NCBI GenBank assembly: GCA_018814875.1
Contig: JAHIYH010000031.1
Coordinates: 1-64,000, forward strand
From: Patescibacteria group bacterium
GTDB taxonomy: Bacteria; Patescibacteriota; Gracilibacteria; Peribacterales; Peribacteraceae
DNA: 64,000 nucleotides
Direction: 5' to 3'
A program made the translations under genes and the position numbers. The notes under the pieces were generated by a model. That model was not told the DNA's origin, ran no database searches, and saw only the letters and a program-made list of their open reading frames with translations. Of this stretch, positions 60,129 to 64,000 are shown in pieces. Numbering within the stretch: position 1 is the stretch's first letter; each line of letters starts with the position of its first letter.

Positions 60129-61436
60129 TCAAAGTCCTATCCCATGGTACTGCAGTCCAGCTTCGCGGACTTCGTCTGGTTCATAAATATTTCTTCCATC
60201 AAAGATGTCGTTTCCCTTCATTGTTTCTTTAAGTTTGTTTAGATCTATTCCGCGGAACTCATCCCATTCTGTAAGAACTATAACGGCATCAGCTTCATCA
60301 GCCGCCGCAAATGGATTTTTAGTGAATTCAATTTCTTTAGGAAGCAGAGGCTTGGCTGTCTCGATTGCAGCTGGATCAAACGCACGTACAGTATGTCCGG
60401 CACTAACAAGATCTGGAATTAGATCCAAGCTCGGAGCTTCGCGCATATCATCTGTCTTAGGTTTAAAACTAAGTCCCAACACTCCAATAGTAGCATTGGG
60501 TGGCAGAGCATCTAGAATCTTCTTAAAGAACCGTTTTCGTTGTCGTGTATTAATCTTGTCTGTTGCTTCTACAATTTCCATTGGAATATCCAGTTCCTTT
60601 GCCGTAGCCAGAAGAGCCTTAACATCTTTTGGGAAACAACTTCCTCCATATCCAATGCCTGCGTGTAAAAATCTTGGACCAATGCGATCATCCAGACCTA
60701 CGCCTTTTGCGACATCACGAATATTAGCGCCGGTCTTCTCGGTCAATTCAGTAAGCATGTTGATGAAGCTGATCTTGGTTGCCAGAAGCGCGTTACTTGC
60801 ATACTTCACAATTTCAGAGCTCTCTCGACTCATGAAGACCAATGGTTTGCCGACTCTTGTTATTGGGCGATAGAGCTCTTCCATCAGTTCGCGTGCCCAT
60901 TCATTGTGATTCACACCAACTATTACACGGTCTGGCATTAGCGTGTCATTTACTGCCATGCCCTCACGAAGAAATTCAGGATTAGATACAACAGGGATTG
61001 ATAGATTTTCTTCGCGTTCATGAAGGATTGTTGCAATACGTTCCTCGCACTGCTTTCCGGTTCCAACTGGTACAGTAGATTTGTTTACAAACACCAAGTC
61101 GTGATCTGCATGCTTCGCAACCGTTTCTGCAACTGTGAAAACTGCTCGTAAGTCAGCTTTGTGCCCCTCGCCGGGGGGAGTGGCAACTGCTGAGAAAACG
61201 ATCTGACATTCAGGTAGTACTTCATTCAAGTCAGTTGTAAAAGAAAGTCGGCCATTCTTGAGTCCTTCTCTTAGTAGCTCTTCTAATCCAGGTTCATAGA
61301 TCGGGCTTTCCCCCTTCTTTATCTTCGCGATTTTCTTCTCATCAATATCTATGCCGTATACCTCGTGCCCCAGCTCTGCGAAGCAGGCAGCGGAGACTAA
61401 TCCTACGTAACCGGTACCTATTACTGCGATTTTCAT
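60129..61436 (-). CDS. ugd: UDP-glucose 6-dehydrogenase
   Basis: IAVIGTGYVGLVSAACFAELGHEVYGIDIDEKKI, GYGGSCFPKDVKALL, VLGLSFKPKTDDMREAPS. Confidence 0.94.
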   Translation of the reverse strand: MKIAVIGTGYVGLVSAACFAELGHEVYGIDIDEKKIAKIKKGESPIYEPGLEELLREGLKNGRLSFTTDLNEVLPECQIVFSAVATPPGEGHKADLRAVFTVAETVAKHADHDLVFVNKSTVPVGTGKQCEERIATILHEREENLSIPVVSNPEFLREGMAVNDTLMPDRVIVGVNHNEWARELMEELYRPITRVGKPLVFMSRESSEIVKYASNALLATKISFINMLTELTEKTGANIRDVAKGVGLDDRIGPRFLHAGIGYGGSCFPKDVKALLATAKELDIPMEIVEATDKINTRQRKRFFKKILDALPPNATIGVLGLSFKPKTDDMREAPSLDLIPDLVSAGHTVRAFDPAAIETAKPLLPKEIEFTKNPFAAADEADAVIVLTEWDEFRGIDLNKLKETMKGNDIFDGRNIYEPDEVREAGLQYHGIGL

Positions 61437-61439
61437 AAA

Positions 61440-61534
61440 AAATTGATAATGGAAAATTGATAATTGACAATTATGTTATGGAACATAAGCGTCTTACCAA
61501 TTGTCCATTGTCCATTGTTAATTATCAATTAATT
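61440..61534. repeat. Word-repeat hairpin (AATTGATAATGG/CCATTGTCCATTGTTAATTATCAATT words)
   Basis: aattgataatggaaaattgataattgacaatt ... ccaattgtccattgtccattgttaattatcaattaatt. Confidence 0.85.
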
Positions 61535-61574
61535 CGAGCTAGTTTTTACGCTGAAATTATGCGATTCTCTCCAT

Positions 61575-62525
61575 ATGAAAAAAAAGATCTTAATAACCGG
61601 TTCTGTCGCATACGACGTCATGCTCGGATATGATGGGTCCTTTGCGAAAGCTATAAACCCAGAGACAATCGACAGCTTGTCCCTTTCCTTCTTCTCGCCG
61701 CACTACGCACGGCATCATGGAGGAACTGGAGCGAATATTGCATGGAGTTTGAAGTTACTTGGTGAAGATCCACTACTCGTCAGTTCGGTTGGAAGTGATG
61801 GCCGAGAGTACACAGCAGTTTTGGAGAAGCAGGGAATTGATACAGGTCACATAGAAATTTTGGAAGATCACGTTACCGCAACCGCGATTGTTGGAACGGA
61901 TAGTGATGAACGACAGATCGCATTTTTTCATCCGGGTGCAGATTCACATGGAACTTGGCCGGATCTATCCCAAGATCGTGATGACTTGGCGTATGCCATA
62001 GTCAGCCCACGTGATACAACTGCAATGGTGAGTGGGATGGAATGGTGCAAGAAGTTTGGAGTTCCAGTTATATTCGATCCTGGTCAGCAGATCATTTCTT
62101 TTGGAGAAGATGCGTTAGAGCGGATGGTTCGTATGGGATCTGCACTTATTGCAAACGAATACGAATGGGATTTGGTGCAGAAGAAATTATCGTGTGATGG
62201 TAAAAGTATTCTGGAACTTGTTCCTCTAGTGATTGTTACACTGGGCGATCAAGGCTTTATAGTGATTGACGAGAATGGAGCTAAGAAAATGAATGCATGT
62301 ACTCCTCTTCAGGTGGTCAATCCAACAGGGGCAGGGGATGCATTCCGTGCAGGACTTCTAAAAGGATTCGCCGCAGGATGGAATGTAATGGATTCGTGCA
62401 AATTGGGTGCGGCTTTGGGGTCACTTGCTGTGGAGAATGAAGGGACACTCCTTTCTTCTATTGATAGTGATGAAGTAAAACTGAGAATTAAACAGGCGTA
62501 TGGGGTAGATATACCTTTGGTGTAA
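61575..62525 (+). CDS. PfkB family carbohydrate/nucleoside kinase (adenosine-kinase-like)
   Basis: GGTGANIAWSLKLLGEDPLLVSSVGSDG, VVNPTGAGDAFRAGLLKGFAAGW. Confidence 0.88.
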   Translation: MKKKILITGSVAYDVMLGYDGSFAKAINPETIDSLSLSFFSPHYARHHGGTGANIAWSLKLLGEDPLLVSSVGSDGREYTAVLEKQGIDTGHIEILEDHVTATAIVGTDSDERQIAFFHPGADSHGTWPDLSQDRDDLAYAIVSPRDTTAMVSGMEWCKKFGVPVIFDPGQQIISFGEDALERMVRMGSALIANEYEWDLVQKKLSCDGKSILELVPLVIVTLGDQGFIVIDENGAKKMNACTPLQVVNPTGAGDAFRAGLLKGFAAGWNVMDSCKLGAALGSLAVENEGTLLSSIDSDEVKLRIKQAYGVDIPLV

Positions 62526-62556
62526 GTTCCAAGGTCCAAGTTCCAAGTGCCAATTA
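62525..62556. repeat. Word repeat (GTTCCAAGGTCCAAGTTCCAAGTGCC)
   Basis: agttccaaggtccaagttccaagtgccaatta, immediately after the stop codon of the PfkB CDS. Confidence 0.7.
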
Positions 62557-62600
62557 GTTTTCAATGCTTTTTTCACTTTTCTTAATTTTCTCTATGCGAT

Positions 62601-62760
62601 TGCCTCCGCCCCCGATTTCTTCCTCCAAGGTTTTCCTCCATCCCCCGACCCCTTCCTCCACGGGAGGAAGGGGAGCTTCGTTTAACGTGTTAAATAACTT
62701 TGTTTTCTTTAATAACGAAGCTCCCCCTCTCCTGTGGAGAGGGGGCTGGGGGGAGAGGCA
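62601..62760. repeat. Compound inverted-repeat element (possible MITE)
   Basis: Ends TGCCTCcgCCCCC (62601-62613)/GGGGGgaGAGGCA (62748-62760); inner perfect arms GGGGAGCTTCGTT (62670-62682)/AACGAAGCTCCCC (62714-62726). Confidence 0.7.
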
Positions 62761-62846
62761 GTAATCCGTGATTCAGACTTTTTTAGTGGAACTTTCTCCA
62801 AGAAGTAGCTTCTGCAATAGAACCTACTCTGATACTATTTTCTCCA

Positions 62847-64000
62847 ATGTCCTTCGTAAAAGATCCATCATTGGCCGGGCAAGGTAGGCTCAATCTAGAG
62901 ATCGCAGAAAAGCGTATGGAAGCTCTTATGAAAGTTAAGGAGCGTTTCGAAAAGGAAAAGCCTTTTAAGGGGCTCACGATTGGGATGGCATTGCACGTTA
63001 CAAAGGAAACAGGTGTTCTTATTCGCACTCTTCAGGCTGGTGGAGCAAAGGTTGCAATCACAGGATGCAATCCTTTAAGTACTCAAGATGACATCGCTGC
63101 AGCACTCGTTGAGGAGGATGTATTGGTGTGGGCATATAAAGGAGAAAGTGACGAGGATTATTACAAGTTCCTCACTGCGGTCATCGAGACTGAGCCTAAT
63201 ATTACTATTGATGATGGATGTGATCTGGTTACAGAGATTCACACCAAACATCCTGGGTTGATCGAAAATATTATTGGAGGATGCGAAGAAACAACCACTG
63301 GCATCATTCGCTTGCATGCAATGATCAAAGATGGAGCGCTCCGCTATCCAATGATTGCTGTGAATGATAATAAGACGAAGCATCTGATGGATAATTATTA
63401 CGGAACAGGACAATCCACATTCGATGGTATCCTTCGTTCTACCAATATTCTTGTTGCAGGCAAAACAGTTGTGGTTGCAGGATATGGAAGTTGCGGAAAG
63501 GGCTGCGCGATGCGTGCGAAGGGATTGGGTGCACAAGTAATAGTTACAGAAGTAGATAACTTTGCAGCTTTACAGGCGGCGATGGATGGTCACAGAGTGT
63601 TACCTATGACCGAAGCGGCATCATTGGGCGATATTTTTATTACAGTCACCGGTGATTTGCATGTTATTCGCATGGAGCACATAGATAAGATGAAAGATGG
63701 TGTGGTGCTGTGTAATTCCGGACACTTTGATAATGAGATTGATATGACGTCACTTGAGTCGGAGGCAAAACGTAAGCGTCGTGTGCGTCATTACTTAGAT
63801 GAGTACATGCTCAAGTCTGGCAAAGTAATTTACGTTGCAGGAGAGGGGAGGTTGGTGAATCTGTCTTCTGCTGAAGGGCATCCAAGTGAAGTTATGAGCC
63901 TAAGCTTCTGTGGACAAGCACTTGCATGTGAGTTTTTGGCAAAGAACAGAGGCAATCTTCTGGTTGATGTGATTACACTTCCTCCAGAAATAGATGATCA
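62847..64000 (+). CDS. ahcY: S-adenosylhomocysteine hydrolase (truncated by window end)
   Basis: ATG at 62847: MSFVKDPSLAGQGRLNLEIAEKRMEALMKVKERFEKEKPFKGLTIGMALHVTKETGVLIRTLQAGGAKVAITGCNPLSTQDDIAAALVEE...; later GKTVVVAGYGSCGKGCAMRAKGLGAQVIVTEVDNFAALQAAMDGH. Confidence 0.95.
   Translation, partial: MSFVKDPSLAGQGRLNLEIAEKRMEALMKVKERFEKEKPFKGLTIGMALHVTKETGVLIRTLQAGGAKVAITGCNPLSTQDDIAAALVEEDVLVWAYKGESDEDYYKFLTAVIETEPNITIDDGCDLVTEIHTKHPGLIENIIGGCEETTTGIIRLHAMIKDGALRYPMIAVNDNKTKHLMDNYYGTGQSTFDGILRSTNILVAGKTVVVAGYGSCGKGCAMRAKGLGAQVIVTEVDNFAALQAAMDGHRVLPMTEAASLGDIFITVTGDLHVIRMEHIDKMKDGVVLCNSGHFDNEIDMTSLESEAKRKRRVRHYLDEYMLKSGKVIYVAGEGRLVNLSSAEGHPSEVMSLSFCGQALACEFLAKNRGNLLVDVITLPPEIDD

Overview
The window opens with the 5' part of a 16S rRNA gene (minus strand, cut by the left edge). 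The rest is an approximately 60-kb surface-glycan / nonulosonic-acid (sialic-acid-like) locus, ending in an S-adenosylhomocysteine hydrolase gene cut by the right edge (ahcY, absent from the supplied ORF track because it has no stop in the window). Recognisable content: a pseudaminic-acid pathway (PseB, PseC, a PseG-acetyltransferase fusion, PseI, two CMP-sugar cytidylyltransferases), two further NeuB-family synthases, a WbpG/PseA-like amidotransferase with HisH/HisF partners, a sulfotransferase plus APS-kinase pair, three GDP-mannose-dehydratase homologues (one with altered catalytic motifs), several polyprenyl-phosphate glycosyltransferases, GtrA proteins and GT-C-like membrane proteins, and a four-helix-bundle (FHB) protein gene. 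The most unusual non-coding signal is a series of intergenic hairpins. Each is built from short, imperfectly repeated 7-14 nt words on one side and their reverse complement on the other. They often begin at, or include, the stop codon of a neighbouring gene, and one pair of arms encloses the FHB gene. Other observations are a MITE-like element, a decayed paralogue fragment, an ArsR-like pseudogene that keeps a perfect upstream palindrome, and repeat sequence embedded in frame inside coding genes. Overall style suggests a Patescibacteria/CPR-like bacterium, but that is a low-confidence inference. No database search was run; all family calls are from motif recognition.
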